From assembly GCA_019022495.1 (NCBI GenBank), contig JAFEKR010000001.1:1736001-1800000 (forward strand): a stretch of 64,000 nucleotides of DNA. Reading direction: 5' to 3'. Made by a program: the position numbers and the translations under genes. This document shows, piece after piece, positions 12,467 through 25,200 of the stretch. The notes under the pieces were generated by a model. That model did not search any database, was not told the origin of the DNA, and was given only the letters and a program-made list of their open reading frames with translations. The DNA comes from Epichloe hybrida (lineage: Eukaryota; Ascomycota; Sordariomycetes; Hypocreales; Clavicipitaceae). Within the stretch, counting starts at the first letter, position 1. Each line of letters opens with the position of its first letter.

Positions 12467-14663
12467 CTAGTCCTCGTCCAGAATCTCCCGAAGGTCTTCC
12501 ATTTCACCGCTATGGTAGATCATGTCGTAGAATTGACCCTTTGCGCGATAGAGTTCTTTGGGAGAACCACATCTTGAGACGAGTTAGCAGGTCACCACAA
12601 AAGCAATATTGCCACACGCGAGCGGATGTTTTAGCATCCAAGGCCGAGAAAAATGTCGTCGAGAAGCAACAGAGGCGCCCTGGAATAAAGAGCTCTGGCT
12701 AAAGCCACTCTTGCCTTTTGGCCACCAGATAGCGAGGTTTCCATTCTCTCCCCCACAGAGGTCTGATCGCCTTCCGGCAACTCGCGCAAGTCTTCGGGTA
12801 AACAGCAAGCCGCAAGAATTCGGTCATAGCGTGTCTGCTCCATCGTGCTCCCAAAAAAAGAATGTTGTCCTGAATCGTTTGGTTTTGTCGCCAAGATGTC
12901 TGCGAAGCGTAAGCAATATCGGCAGGAACTTCGACATAGCCGGCCTCAAGATAGGTCTCCCCCAAGATGGCGAGCGACAAGGTAGACTTTCCGCTTCCAC
13001 TCTGGCCAGTAACAACATTGAGCCCGCCTTGCACGAAGTCAAGAGATATGTTTTCAAGCGCAAAAGTGGCCTTCTTGTTGCGGCGAAAGCGCCCCTTCTC
13101 GATGCGGAGCGGTCCCTCGGGGTACTTGACCAGCGGCACGGTACTCGCAAAGTATTTATCAAGTCTGCCAAAGGCAACCAAGGCGGCGGCGAATGATCGA
13201 GCAAATGCGCTGGCCATCATGATGTTTCGGCGGATATTTTTCACCAGATACACACAGTTGTGAAGGCGGTACTCGCAGTCAAGCGGCGTTCATCAACGAT
13301 GACGTGCAACGCGAACATGACGAGCAAGGCAAGATATGGAAAGACCTGCGTGATCTGATTGATGACGACCTGCAGAACGGAAATGTTCCACAAGCCCTTC
13401 TGCTCGAGGGCACGGGATTCGGGGATTTTTTCTGTGATGGGGCTTCTCCCAAGCAAGATATTTGATGGCCTTGATGGAAGCGAGATATTCGGTGACGAGC
13501 GAAATTCTCGAGTCTTGAGCCTTTCGCACCCTCTTCTGGGCGTTGTATATCAGTTTGCCGAGAAAGACGGAGATGGGTGTTGCAAGAACCAGGATCGAAA
13601 CTCCCACGACGGAGGCCCATCCAAGCATTCGATATAAGCCGACGAAAGAAACCATGGTTCCAGCAGGAACTCCGACAAGGGCAATCATCATGTCTCGAGA
13701 ACGGAAAACGGCATCTACATCAGCGGCCATGAGATTGGCTAGTCGGCCAGCCGATGTGGATTTTGTGTTTGGTTCCTCGTCGTCCTTGGCCTTTTCGTCA
13801 TTGAACTTTTCTGACAAGGGGTCGTGCTCAAGTTCCATGGATCCCAGCGCCTTATGGTAAAGTTCCTGCGTCATAGCGGACTTGACGCGGATGATCAATC
13901 GAGTGGATGTGAATACATAGGCCTGAAACAAAATGGACCGGAGAAGGGGACCGAAGAATGTGAGCAGCAACCAAACCCAGGGTTTGTACACGGCAGACTC
14001 TGGGTCATCGAGGAAAGCGAGTAGTTTGAACATGCCAAAGGGAGCAACATTTTCGACAATGTAGGAGAGGCCAATCCACAGAGCCATCAAAGACAGCTCG
14101 GTACGTTGAAAGCGCACACTAGTCCTGAAGGTTGATTTGTATACGTCCCTAGCTTTCTGGATCCGGCGCAGAAGATAAAGAGGCTCATCGTACCAGGCCA
14201 GCTTGGGAATACCAGACATATCCAGCTTCCCCAGCGTCCCTTTCCGAATGATAGGCGTCAGCCACTGATACGTGCAGTAATAATCGACCCAACTACATGC
14301 CTCTTCTGGGGCAGGCTCGTCCGGGACTTGGAAACCGGGGATCTCCTCGGTGAGCCGAGGCTGAATCCACTCGCGAGGGGTGCACATGGCCACGACGAGA
14401 CCAAATGCCATGACTACGCTGGCTCCAAGGACACTGGCATCTATTCTACAGGGAAAGTCGATCTCGATGCACGGCAGAAGCTGGGCTGTGCATAGTATGA
14501 TGAGCTCAGCAACGAGAACGAAATTGACCTGGTGGAGAGCCGCATGGCGCCATGGAACATCTCTTACGAGACGGGCTAAGCCAAGGAGAAAGACGTAGGC
14601 GAGTAGGAGAAGATCGAGAACGTGAGTGTGTCCCTGAGAGCATGCGGCAGCAAGGAAAGACAA
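12467..14663 (-). pseudogene. ABCC-type (Ybt1/bile-acid-permease-like) ABC transporter, frameshifted and half deleted
   Basis: From about 14640 down, one long frame encodes an N-terminal membrane region and the first transmembrane domain (through IKAIKYLAWE). A second piece has the remainder of TMD1. A third has Walker A (GQSGSGKST), and a fourth has the signature LSGGQKARVALARAL and Walker B LLLLDDIF. The frame must shift four times: GGGG at 13439-13442 (one extra base), ACACAC near 13250-13256 (two extra), A7 at 12853-12859 (two extra), and near 12645 (one extra). After FCGDLLTR of NBD1 the next recognisable protein is GSPKELYRAKGQFYDM, the extreme end of NBD2. TMD2 and most of NBD2 (about 600-700 residues) are therefore deleted at 12568-12580. 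Intact family members are about 1,500 residues. The 14663 end is only the frame limit; no start ATG was found, and an acceptor at about 14637 suggests an upstream exon. Confidence 0.85.
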
Positions 14664-15066
14664 GCATCAGTTGAGCCTGGAGTGTGCGCGTTTTCTTTGC
14701 TGCGGAAAAGGGTGAAGCAGAGACCGAAGGTTGAGACGGGGAAAGAACAGGGCGTACGGAGTACTCCGTACCGGCCGACAAAAAGTTGGGGAAATTAGAT
14801 GAACCATCTGGCAGTGCGTGAAGTTGTAATTGTTCAGCGAGGCATGTTTGCCCTTCTATCAATGAAGAGATGTTGCATTCCAGATCTCTTCATCATTGAC
14901 GTGAAGAAATTTCTCCGTATCTTCCTTGTGGGCTATCATCAACAAAACGTTAGACGACTCGAAACAAAAGACACCGAGTCAACGCCGGCTGCTGTCGTTC
15001 TTCATACACTCTCCACCACGAGTGACCACCCATCGCCCGCCCGCCCGCCCGCCCGCTCCGAAACTC
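14664..15066. other. Intergenic with TACGGAGTACTCCGTA palindrome
   Basis: This spacer may hold a lost first exon of the ABC pseudogene. It contains a perfect palindrome (GTACGGAGTACTCCGTAC) at 14755-14772 and a CCCG/CCGC microsatellite at about 15036-15057. The + frames here look like shadows of the PPTase gene. Confidence 0.5.
14755..14772. repeat. Short palindrome GTACGGAGTACTCCGTAC
   Basis: Perfect 18-bp inverted repeat. The half-site TACGGAGTA/TACTCCGTA recurs in spacers near 17772, 18440, 33189, 45848 and 60053. Confidence 0.8.
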
Positions 15067-15666
15067 CTACCCATCAAGCGCTCGGACATCATGCGCGATA
15101 CAAACCGCCGTCGCGTAGTCACCATCATGACTGATGGATATCAAAGCGCTCGCATCCTCGGCCACCCCATCCCCGGCCTTGATCCTCGCCACAGGCGGAC
15201 CAGTTCCCAATCGCTCCTCTTTCCCGGCCCTCCTTTCGATCACGACATCATGGAAAGTCAGTCTCCTGTGAGAATGAGCCTTGATAGCGGCTTCCTTGGC
15301 TGCGAACCTGTGCCCACTGAGCATCAGTATGAGTCTCCAAGAGGCCCAAGATCAGGCACCGGATTGAAAATTGTGTAAAAAAAAGAAAAGGTATATACAG
15401 ATGGGATCATACCGCCCTGCTACGAAAGCAGCCGCTTTCCATAATTGCGTGTCTCGGACGCCCCCAGTTTGCTCACTGCTTGCCAGGCCGCCCTTATTCC
15501 AGCCCAGGCGTGAGTCGTGCTGCGTTACTTCTTGAGGGGTCAGGATGCGATTGATGAAACGGAGGCGGCGTGGACTGTTGAGAATCCCATAAATGCGTGA
15601 AATTTGGCAAATGTCGGTGCCGACGTTTAGTGGGAATGGAAACGGGCGTAGAGGGAGTGAATTCAT
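15067..15666 (-). CDS. ppt2: Holo-[acyl-carrier-protein] synthase (AcpS-type phosphopantetheinyl transferase, Ppt2-like)
   Basis: Two exons on the - strand (15666-15413, 15307-15067) encode 164 residues. The enzyme family transfers 4'-phosphopantetheine from CoA to acyl carrier proteins; the fungal Ppt2 type serves the mitochondrial carrier. The N-terminal motif NVGTDICQISR carries the Mg-binding Asp (residue 18). WKAAAFVAGR joins across the intron to FAAKEAAIKAH, which is the second AcpS signature (F/W-x-x-K-E-A-x-x-K-A). The C-terminal part has ISISHDGDYATAV, the end of the fold. The open frame runs further upstream but has no ATG before 15666. That start leaves little room for a mitochondrial signal, so an upstream exon is possible. 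Confidence 0.9.
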
Positions 15667-16333
15667 CGGGTGAGGTTGTTGAATTTGGGCTTCACCCCCC
15701 CCCGGGGAGATTTGGCGTATGTATGGATCAGTAGAAGACAACCGACGATGCCCGATGCGCTTGCTTCATTTCATGTTGGTGAATCCGACAGAGGTCAATT
15801 GGTTCGCAGCTTATCGATAACACCTGACTAGGCAGGAGGCTCCACCAGAGCTCCCCACCAAGCCCCTGCGGGCGAACGGGTGTAGACACCTGTCTAATAC
15901 CTTGCAGGTGTCTACCTTGATGTCTACACATGTCACTGCAGTAGGCCACTTTGAGAGCACGCAGCTTGTTCACCATACATTCCGTCCAACGGTAATTTGC
16001 ATGGCATCGGCACAGGTACTAATATTGTTACTGACTAACCATCTCGCAATGCCAGACACAAAAGACAATCCCCACACGCCTATTCGAAAGCGTTCCTTCA
16101 ATTAAGCTGCACTAACCACGATGCCCGTAACGACAGCAAGTGCTTGCCCCGGTTTTGACCCGGGGTCCGAACAAACCCAGGCACGCATGCACCGATGCAA
16201 GATTCCTTCCTTCAGATTCCAATCTTGAGAGTTGAAAGATTTCATCAACGGCCATTCAATCATTCGAATGTCATATTGACACATCCACATCATTTGGCCA
16301 TGGAGTTGACGCCGCCTGACTGCTGTTGGCCGA
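15667..16333. other. Intergenic between PPTase and DUF1774-like gene
   Basis: It holds the upstream region of the PPTase and the 3' UTR of the membrane-protein gene. Near 15876-15925 there are imperfect inverted copies of 'aggtgtctac'/'gtagacacct'. I see no supported gene. Confidence 0.45.
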
Positions 16334-17469
16334 TTACTCGTTGAGAAGAGGAGCGCGCTCAGCATCAGCGGGAGCTTCAGAGCGGCGCCACAGGGGATCT
16401 CTGCCAGTCCAAGCGGGCACGGCAACGCCGACGGTAGCCAGGAATAGAACAGACATGATGACAAAGGCGAATATCCACTGCAGAGCAATGACCTGGCGTT
16501 CAAACTGGGCAACACCGATGGCGGCGGATAAGACACTGAGAGCGAAGCCCATTGTGTAGTCCTAAAGAAGCCATGTCAGCAAGACGGGGGGTTCCCCGAG
16601 GGGTCGCCAGAGCAACTGAAAGAGATGAGAAACCGAGCCATACCTTGAATGCAACAATGAAGAATGATCCGTAAGCCAAGATGGACCAGATGAAGATGTT
16701 GCCAAAGATTCGGGCCACCAAGTTGTGGGGGTGATGCACCATGAGGGCACCGTTCCAGTAAATGGCGACAAAGGTCCACGCCAACGGTCCAGACGCAACA
16801 GGAGTATGAATAAAGCGCGGGGAGGTGTTGTGGCGGAAGTACAGAGATGACAGGTTGATGAAGTTGGCAATGAGAATGATCTCGGCCCAGACGAAGTGCG
16901 AGCGGACAAAGAGCATCACGAAGGCGAAGTGGAGCAGATTGTTGACAATGAAGTGGCCGCCCACGCTGGCGGCCCAGTTGACAACTTCCTGCTTGCGAGA
17001 GAAGAGGTGGGTGATGTAACCAAGCTGCAGGATAAAGAGAACAACCCTATTGACAAATGGTCAGCGATGCGAATCCGAAATGATTCGGATGCAAAATATA
17101 CAAGACAAAGCCAACGTACCAGTAAATATCACCGAGGACGGGGCTCATGGTAAAGGCGGTTGGGTACAAGTTGTTCTGGTCCCAGAATCGGCGGCGGATG
17201 GTGAAGCCATCCTTGGGCTCGTTGACAACATAGTAGACGGATACAATGACGGAGAGGAGCCAAGTGACAATGGTCAGAATCTTGAAAGTGATGATGGAGC
17301 TACCACTGTAAGACTCCCGGCGGCTGAAGGGGTTCCCTATGATTCAATCAATATTTGCCTCGACTATTCATTTTCATTTCCATTTTCATTCATACAACTC
17401 CCACCGTACAAGATGGGGATGGCGACGGAGGAGGATCTTGGTCAACATACAGGCATTAAAGTTGGCCAT
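16334..17469 (-). CDS. DUF1774-like integral membrane protein
   Basis: Four exons on the - strand (17469-17451, 17336-17120, 17046-16644, 16561-16334) encode 288 residues. The first exon is only 19 nt (MANFNA plus one base), and each junction keeps frame with good GT-AG sites. The protein has about seven or eight hydrophobic segments (for example ILTIVTWLLSVIVSVYYVV, VVLFILQLGYIT, HFAFVMLFV, IFIWSILAYGSFFIVAF, WIFAFVIMSVLFLATVGVAV). It keeps family-like patches: FWDQNNLYPTAFTMSPVLGD, NWAASVGGHFIVNNLLHF and HHPHNLVARIFGN. I recall this pattern for the fungal DUF1774 family, whose function is unknown. The C-terminus is polar and acidic (ending APLLNE), probably exposed. Confidence 0.8.
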
Positions 17470-18082
17470 GGTGACGTCGTGAGCTGGAGCGGGTCGCTCA
17501 AAGGTTTCTTCTCTATTTTTTTATTTTTTTTTCAGCAGGAGGCTTGCACTCCGACTTGAAGCAACGCCTGATGCCGATATATGAAAGCTACACCCCAAGT
17601 CGTCACAGGCGGTGCTGCTGGGCGTCGAGAACGATCGATATGATAATTCGCCAAGATGGCCAAAGGTCAAAACAGTCAATCGCTTGTTGGCAGGAGCGGA
17701 GGAGAGGAGGGGAAGTAGCAGAAGAGCAGAAGTAGAAAGGGCAAGGCAAGGAAGGAAACAGGGAAGCAAGCTACTCCGTACTCCGTACAAGCGGCGGCTC
17801 GCTTTTATTTATTCATTCCATGCGCGGTGCTTCGAGGCGCGGGCTGTTCCTTGGTAATGGTGACTCGTGACTCGTGAGTGAACGAATGCTTGGAAAAGCG
17901 GGGGCGCGAGCCACCCATTGCATGTGGCACACGTCAATCTGCTACATCATCCAGCCACGCACGACTGGACGCGAACGGGTCAGAGTGGGTTACACAACGC
18001 TCGACACCAATAAAGCAGTAAAAACAGGGATTTCCTAATTCCTGCCAGAGAGAGAGGCAGTAATAAATTAGTATCGGAGGAA

Positions 18083-18135
18083 GGGGGGGGGGAGCTTCAG
18101 CAAATCGACAAAGCAAATCGCCCCCCCCCCCCCCC
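18083..18135. repeat. G10 ... C15 inverted homopolymer pair
   Basis: A run of ten G at 18083-18092 and a run of fifteen C at 18121-18135 are separated by 28 bp. The two arms could pair as a GC hairpin. Confidence 0.8.
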
Positions 18136-18763
18136 ATGACGACGCTGTTTCGGCCCCCGCATCCGTTTCGCCATCGGCGACCGTTTTCTTCTCCTAATTT
18201 GGACAAGTGTGACTGGTACAGTGGCACGTCGCAACTATGTATGTGCCGACTTTTCTCTTGGAACAGAAAAACCAATGCAGTTTAGGCCCTTCCCGTTAGC
18301 GGATTGGGAGAAACCAGGCGAGACCCATGGGATGACGGACAGCTGCCGATGGAGGAAGTGGAGACGAACAGTGTACAATTAGCTGAATGCCCATCGCGAG
18401 AGAATCCAACGCATCTGAATCAAGGAGCTGGAAAACTCAGTACGGAGTACAGCATACAAGTACAAGTACTCATGCACGCAGGCAGACCAACCTGAGGCAT
18501 CACGATGCAGCAGCATCTGCTCACGTGCACGGAGTATACGTCACCCATTCGCACACACCAGCCAGCAACCCACCCCACGTCCATGCCGCTGATGAACCAT
18601 CTTAAACCTTGATGCGGGGATTGCACGGAGTGGAGTATCCAACATCGACCTCAACGGGTCAGATGCTCATCTCCATCGAGATGCTGCTCCCTTCGACACA
18701 ACCCTTCCGTAGCCCATGCATGGAGAGCCTGCAGCCACAAGTGATGGGAGACGAACATCCGAC

Positions 18764-18830
18764 ATCCGGCATCCGACACCCGGCATCCGACACCCGGCAT
18801 CCGACATTCGACATTCGACACTCGACACGA
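18764..18830 (+). repeat. CATCCGACA/CACCCGGCA minisatellite
   Basis: About seven imperfect copies of a 7-9 bp unit (catccga cacccgg, decaying to cattcga) lie in tandem in non-coding DNA. Confidence 0.8.
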
Positions 18831-19232
18831 CGGACTGCCTATATTATACCCAAGTGGAAGAACATTCACAATGTACATAGTATAGATGTATCAGGATGCC
18901 CTTTATTTAATTGCAAAACTTGAGTATGTGAATGACAAATTAGCCCAACTCCAATCCAGGGGGTATCAGTTGGTTTCATAAGAAGCCCGCCCTGTACGTG
19001 CTACCAATCCGGTTTGCTTCCATGCGCTGTCGCATAATGCTGGAGAAGAACGATTCTAGCGCATGTGACGATCATACACAAGGGACAGATGAAAGAGTTG
19101 AAGAAAAAAACCCCCCCCCCCAAATATCAACTTGATGCACATTGCCTTGACAAGATTGAAAAACGAAAAAGACAAACGGCAGAATGAACATGAGCGTCTC
19201 ACGCAACTCTTTTCGCACATCCGGTAAAACAC

Positions 19233-22200
19233 TCACCCATCCGTCACCAAGTTCTCTCCTTGATCGAGCAGGTCTATGATTCTTCTCAAGTCGGTGATCA
19301 AGCTGCGGCCGAGACCGACAAGAAGGAGCTTCTCTGCATTGGCAGGCAGGCCAAGATACGTGGGAGGCTCGCGCTCAGGCAGTTTGTGAATCCATGCCAT
19401 AAAGTCTTGGAGGCTTGTTCCAGAAGGAACAAGCAAGCCGCCATCGGGGCCTTCTACCAGCTTGTGCTCGACCTCGTACGCATCAGGAGTGAGGAAAGAA
19501 GTGACTAGCTGCCTCAGTAACTTGAAGTCGCCCTCATCGTCGATCTTGCCGCCATACGTCTCCGTGACCAAGTATCGAATCATCTCCCATGGGATGTTTT
19601 GAGGAGCAATGTTGGTTCGTTTGCCTGCCGCGCTGTCGAGCCATGTGTCCACGATGAATGCCGAGCACTCGTACTGCAGGACTGAGTTAGTAAAGCGCCA
19701 ATGAGTGAGAAAATGCCGCGCGCCATGTTCGCTGTAAAAGAGTCCACTTACATCACTGTCGTTGAACTCCCAGAAGCCCTTCCATCCAAGATCTGGTGCG
19801 TACCGCAAGCGTTCCTGAGCCACAGCATGCAGGAAGGAGATGAGCAAGTACAATCTGGTCCTCTCGACGGGGCTCTTCGTGGCCCGAGTAGAGAGTGAAG
19901 ACATGGAATCCTTCATGTTTGCCCGGACACCCGCAGGCTGCTCATACATAAGGACGCGAGAAGCACGCAAAAGGTTGACAGGGATCTTGGGGCTTGATTC
20001 CATTGACAGGAACAGTCTGAAGTCCTTCTGGGGATTGAGCGCATCCATGCGTTTTTCGAGACTCTGGAGCCAAGTTGGTGCTAAATGAACGTTCTTGACG
20101 AGAACCCATGATCCGTTTTGGGCAGCATTGCTGATGGCCTTGTCGGCACTAGCGAGACCCTCGTTGGATCCCATAGCTATGTTGGTGCACTTGACATTCA
20201 TCCTTTCCACCAAGTTGTCCACTTTGTAACTAGCATCAAATCCGGGGCTGGACACCAAGGCAATTGGTAGGGTGGCAGACATTCGAGTGGCCGTGTCGTT
20301 GAGGTCTTCAACAAAGTCGAAGATTTCACTCCCAAATACGTTCCCCACGAACCGTTCCGCGGCAGGAACAAAGCGGTCCATGCGGAAGAGCTTGACAAGT
20401 AGCAGCGATAACAGCGATTGGTCAATCGCGCCAGTGTCGTCGTCCCATATCTGCGGTACGACTGTCTCTGCGAGCTCCTCGGAGAAGAATCTGTCCCAGT
20501 CGCTTGCTTGAACCCCGTCAAGCTTCTCCTTCAAAACACTCAGCTTCTTGGCCTCGATAAAGGCTTCGTCTTTCAGGTCAGGAGTAGACGAAAGATCCTT
20601 CCCCTCAATGCGTCCATCGAGAACGATATCGATGAGTGACTTGTCCATTTTGTAAGGAGAAGCCTGTGCGAGGAGCATTCCCAGGGTGATGCGGTCCTTT
20701 TGCAAAAGACCAAGAGCTGTCCTTTTGAAAGTGTTGACAAAGAGATCCTTGACAATGATGTCACGGCGTGCATTGTGGTCAGCTTCGTCAGTCAAGCGCT
20801 TGTTGCCGTGAAGAACCAGCTGGAAAATGTCCAAGAAGTACTGCAGAGAGAACTGGTAGAAGTGGTTGAGAAAGTGGAGTTGATCAAGCACGGCGAACAC
20901 AGCGCTGCATGAGCTGGCGATCACGCTGTACTGTTGTGTAATCTCCTCAACTTCGGCCATGACACCTTCTGTGTTGCTCATCTTGGCCGAGATTTCGGCT
21001 GCCTCAGTCTTGAGTCTCTCCAAAGTCTCAATCACGTTGTCGTCGTCCAGAATATTGCCACGAGACTCGTTCAGGGCTTGCAACAGTTGCTTCTCGAGTT
21101 GACGGAGATGAACCTTGAATTCTCCTTGTAGTTTGATGAGGTTGGTGCGTCGTTCATCTACATCAGGTCTCTCAGACTTGAGCACGTCATTGAGTGACTG
21201 AGTCTGGAGTGAGCTCTTCGTCACTGTAAAATTGACAAATGTGGTTCGGCTGCAAATGTCAGGCGCAAACTGCGCCGATGGGTCACGAGTGGAGAGGTAG
21301 ATCTTGAAAGCGGGCGAGAAATCAATCTCCTGCTTCCCAAGCTGAATGAGCACGCGGCCACCAGTTCGCTGGTACTCCTTATTCAAGACGTGGTTGAGAA
21401 TAGGATCCAAATGTTCCGCATCTTGGATCAGAATCGGATTGCCGAATCGCAGGGAGCTTTCCAGCTGCTTGGTGAAGGTATCGTCCAAGAAGCTCGTGAC
21501 CGTAAGCTTCCGGTCCTTGCATTCTCTTTGCAGGAACTCGGTAACTCGTCCTGATGGGTCGATGATGAGGGGATAGCGATTGAAGCGTTTCAGAATGACT
21601 GCGTTTTCAGTGCATAGGTCATCAACTGGGAGCGAATTTTCTTGCCAGCCCAGGCGCTCGTCTGCTGTTGAAAGATACTCGGTAATTGGGTTCGGCGACT
21701 TGTACTCGATCCCGGAGAGGTGAAGTTGGTGGCACCAGTCATCCATCATTGACTTTCGAAATGTTTGATCGTATAGACCGCTGTATGCCAGGAAAGCAGA
21801 AGCCGTCAGGACATCGCCCACGAGGGTGCTGATCTGAGTCTCGAACGACTTGCTCCCCTCCTCCCAACGTACTCTCTCGGATGAAAGGCTGTCTAGCAAC
21901 CTGACACTTCGATCAACCTTGAACTGGACCTTGGACATCTCGGACTTAATTGCCTGGGTTTCGCTGATCAGCGCGGCATATTCGGTCTTGTAAGTGTTGA
22001 TACTGGTCTCGAGCTCGGCGATGTTGTTCTCGACAGCCTTGGCTTCAGCCTTCGTCTGGAGGGCTTGTTCCTCAAGCTGGGTGACCTCCTCCTTGAGAGG
22101 ACCTACGCGGTCCAAGATATCTGAATAGTTGACTTGCGCTGCTACCCATTGAACGAGAGGACCGCAGGCCTTGGAGGCTCGATTGACCTTCTCAAACGTG

Positions 22201-25200
22201 AACTCGGGATTTGACAGGAAGTCGTTTCTCATCTTGTTTCTAAGAGCTCTGGTCATCTGCTTCACGTTGTCAAACATGATGATACTGGCGATGAAATCGT
22301 CCTTGCGTACGACAGCCTGGACCGCCTTCCAATCGTTGATCTTGTGACCGAGCAGAGTGCAAACAGCGTCTAGGGCGAGCCTGACACCCGAAGGGGGGTT
22401 GCCCATGGATCGCACTTCCGTCAGATGTTGTCTCTTGATGTTGCTGACACTGGCCTTTGCTTCTTCAACAGCTGGTTCGGCCTTGGCCAGATCCTCTAGG
22501 ACCACTTTCCTTCTCTTCGCCACTTCTGCTTCCTGCTTCTCCAGCGCTGCCTGAATCTCTAAAGACGTATTCTTTCTCTGCTCAGCTTCTCTCTGATCTG
22601 CTACCATGCGCTGGAGCTTCTCATTTGCTTCTGCGTCCTTCTGCTCGAGTTGCGTCTTCTTTTCTGCCAGACTCACGCGCAAGTCTCGTACTTTGTCCAC
22701 GGTATCCCGGAGCTTCTCTAGACCGACATTAAGATGGCGTTGCTGTTCTTCGAGGTCTTCGCGCTTCTCATTGTACAACTTGACGTACTGGCCAACAAAG
22801 TCCAAAAAGTGCCTGGGCGTCAGGAAAGTAACCTTCTTTTGCTGTTTGTATAGCTTCTCGTTATATCTCTGTAGTGAGTAGTGAATATAGACCATGGAGT
22901 TGACGACTGACTCGCGGTGGGATGGCGGCAAGTTTAGACCACGGTAAGCGACTGGAATGGTATCCGGTGCTTGAAAGGTGCTGCGGTCAAGATCGATAGA
23001 CTGCGTGAGCTCGTGGCCGGCCTGGAAGAGAGCCTGGTCTGACCAGTCTCCGAACCAGTTGAGCACGCATCTGTTGAAGAGGGCCGGACTAGTGGCAGCC
23101 TTGGATGAGAGACCGTCTTCGGGGGGGTTCATCGTGAAGACTACGTGGAGGTTGTTCACAATTTGCTGTGTGAACCACTTGTAGAGCTCTTCTGGCGAGT
23201 CCAGATGCAGGTTCTGACGCTGGGCTCCTTCCTTGCAAGCAGTCATCAGAGCAGCATACTCATCACCCTCGAAAAGCCCAGGAACCTCTGCATTGGCGAG
23301 CAAGGTGTTCATGCGTTCCAAGAATCCAGAGTCCAAAACGTTGGATTCGTCCATGATGAAGCAAATTTTCTCGCCCTTGCAACCACATCGTCGCAGAACA
23401 TCACGCAGATCTTCATCGAAATCCTCACCGGAGTATTTGCCATGAACCTTGATCTGAAAGACCTTGAGACCGTTCATCCATGCAACAAATCGCGAGAGAG
23501 TCGTCTTGCCACTACCGCTTACACCAATTAGGATCAGATGTCCTTGAGGCTGCCTAAAAACACGGTCGATGCGCAGCACGTGTTCCAAGACATCGTTGAA
23601 CAGAATGAGAGGGACGTCGACCTCTTCCTCGCAGAAAGTCTTGAGTCTGGCCTTGACGAAATCTCGAAGTTCTTCTCGATCTACAGGGACATAATTCTTG
23701 GAAAGCCAGTTGGAGTAAAGGATAGGCCCACCAAGAGCCTTGTCTTCTTCGATATTAGGGAAATGTTCCAGGGCGATTCGGCGAACGGCTTCGTCGGTCC
23801 ATTTTCTCTCATCTTCGGCGACGAGACGGTCTTGGAAGAGGCGGAGCGCTTCATGTGCCCAAATACGAATCAGACCCTCAATCGACAAGGATTCGAGAGG
23901 CTTGATAGCCTCATACACGCCGCGAACCCAACGAGTAAGTTCACGAGGACTGTAAACATAGTGAGGCTGAATTTTGGGCGTGAAACGTTGCTGAGATTCC
24001 AGATAAAAGCGAACCATGGCATGTGTGAGTGCTTCAGCATAACCGCGAAGTGCTGGTATAATTTTGAGAACAGCAGAATTGAAAGTGCCATAGATTTGGT
24101 TGAGAGACAATTCTCCAGGATAGTCAACCATGATCAGAGGTGCATGACGAAGGAATCTGGCGCCAAGCGGTGTACGACCGGCATCTGTTGGTGGATTACA
24201 AGCACCAACAAACTGGATACGGTCTAGAGTAACCCACGACTTGTCAGACGTTCGCCAGAAACCGTTGTGCTCAACGAGTTGACGCAAGAACGAAATAGCA
24301 CGTTGTGTTCCGTAGTTGTCAGGTGCAGGCAAGTTGATCTCATCGCAGAAGACAACGAGCCAACGTCCAATTTGAGTAGGAGAAAGCATGACGCCATTCA
24401 GTGTCTTCTTGTATTCGCAGTACTGCTCAAATGTCTTGATGAGAAGGTCAGGTGTTGTGGCACTCGAAAAGTTGAGTCCAACGACCTCCATGTTTGGCAG
24501 CTTTCGAAGAGCACTGAAAAGAGTCATGGTTTTACCGGAACCAGGGGGGCCGCACAGCAGAAGAGGTTTGTGCTCGGCCAGCCAAGAGTATAGAACATCC
24601 TCGTGGCGTACAGTGTCCAGCGTGGGAATGACGACATCAGTTTGGATAATCGAGTGAGTGTTCACTTCAATGCTTGGTACTTGGTTCTGCCACGATGTCC
24701 ATTCAGCTTTGGGCAGGCTGACATCGAAATCAATGAGAGAGCTGCTCCCATCCAACGGTGGAGATCCGAAGCTGGCAAATGCACAGAGATCGTCGCCAAA
24801 CGACTTTCGATCTGTGAGAGGGCAATCGCCCGTAAGGGCCCAGACCAAAGCCAAGAGGAGCTTCTTTGGCACGAAAGCCTCTATTTGTTCCGCATCCAGT
24901 GGGAAATCTGAGTGCTGGCCATTGTACTCTATGACATCTCGGACAGCCTTATTGAGTAATGAGAAGAGAGTGTTGAGAACACGAGCAACGGTGAACTCCA
25001 TAATGTGGTTGTAACTCTTCGCGCGCTCAAGAGCCTGCAGGATAAAGTTCCCCGACGTCATGTGCACCTTCAACAAGTCTGAGATTTCTCCCTGCACAAC
25101 AAGCATCTTGGCAGGAGTTTGACCAGTGGCAAGGCTGTCCTCGTCCAAGTCCTCAAAGGGCACGCTGCGAAGGGTTTCGAGGTAGTTTTCCACCATCATA

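Larger units (their letters stand above)
17470..19232. other. Repeat-rich intergenic region
   Basis: No supported gene. It contains two or three TACGGAGTA-type sites (17772-17788, 18440-18450), a G10 run (18083-18092) facing a C15 run (18121-18135), a short minisatellite at 18764-18830, and a C run near 19110-19120. The right part is the dynein 3' flank. Confidence 0.6.

Noticed and set aside
14926..15378. 150-residue + frame
   Set aside because: Antisense shadow of the AcpS-type PPTase, whose catalytic motifs are on the - strand.
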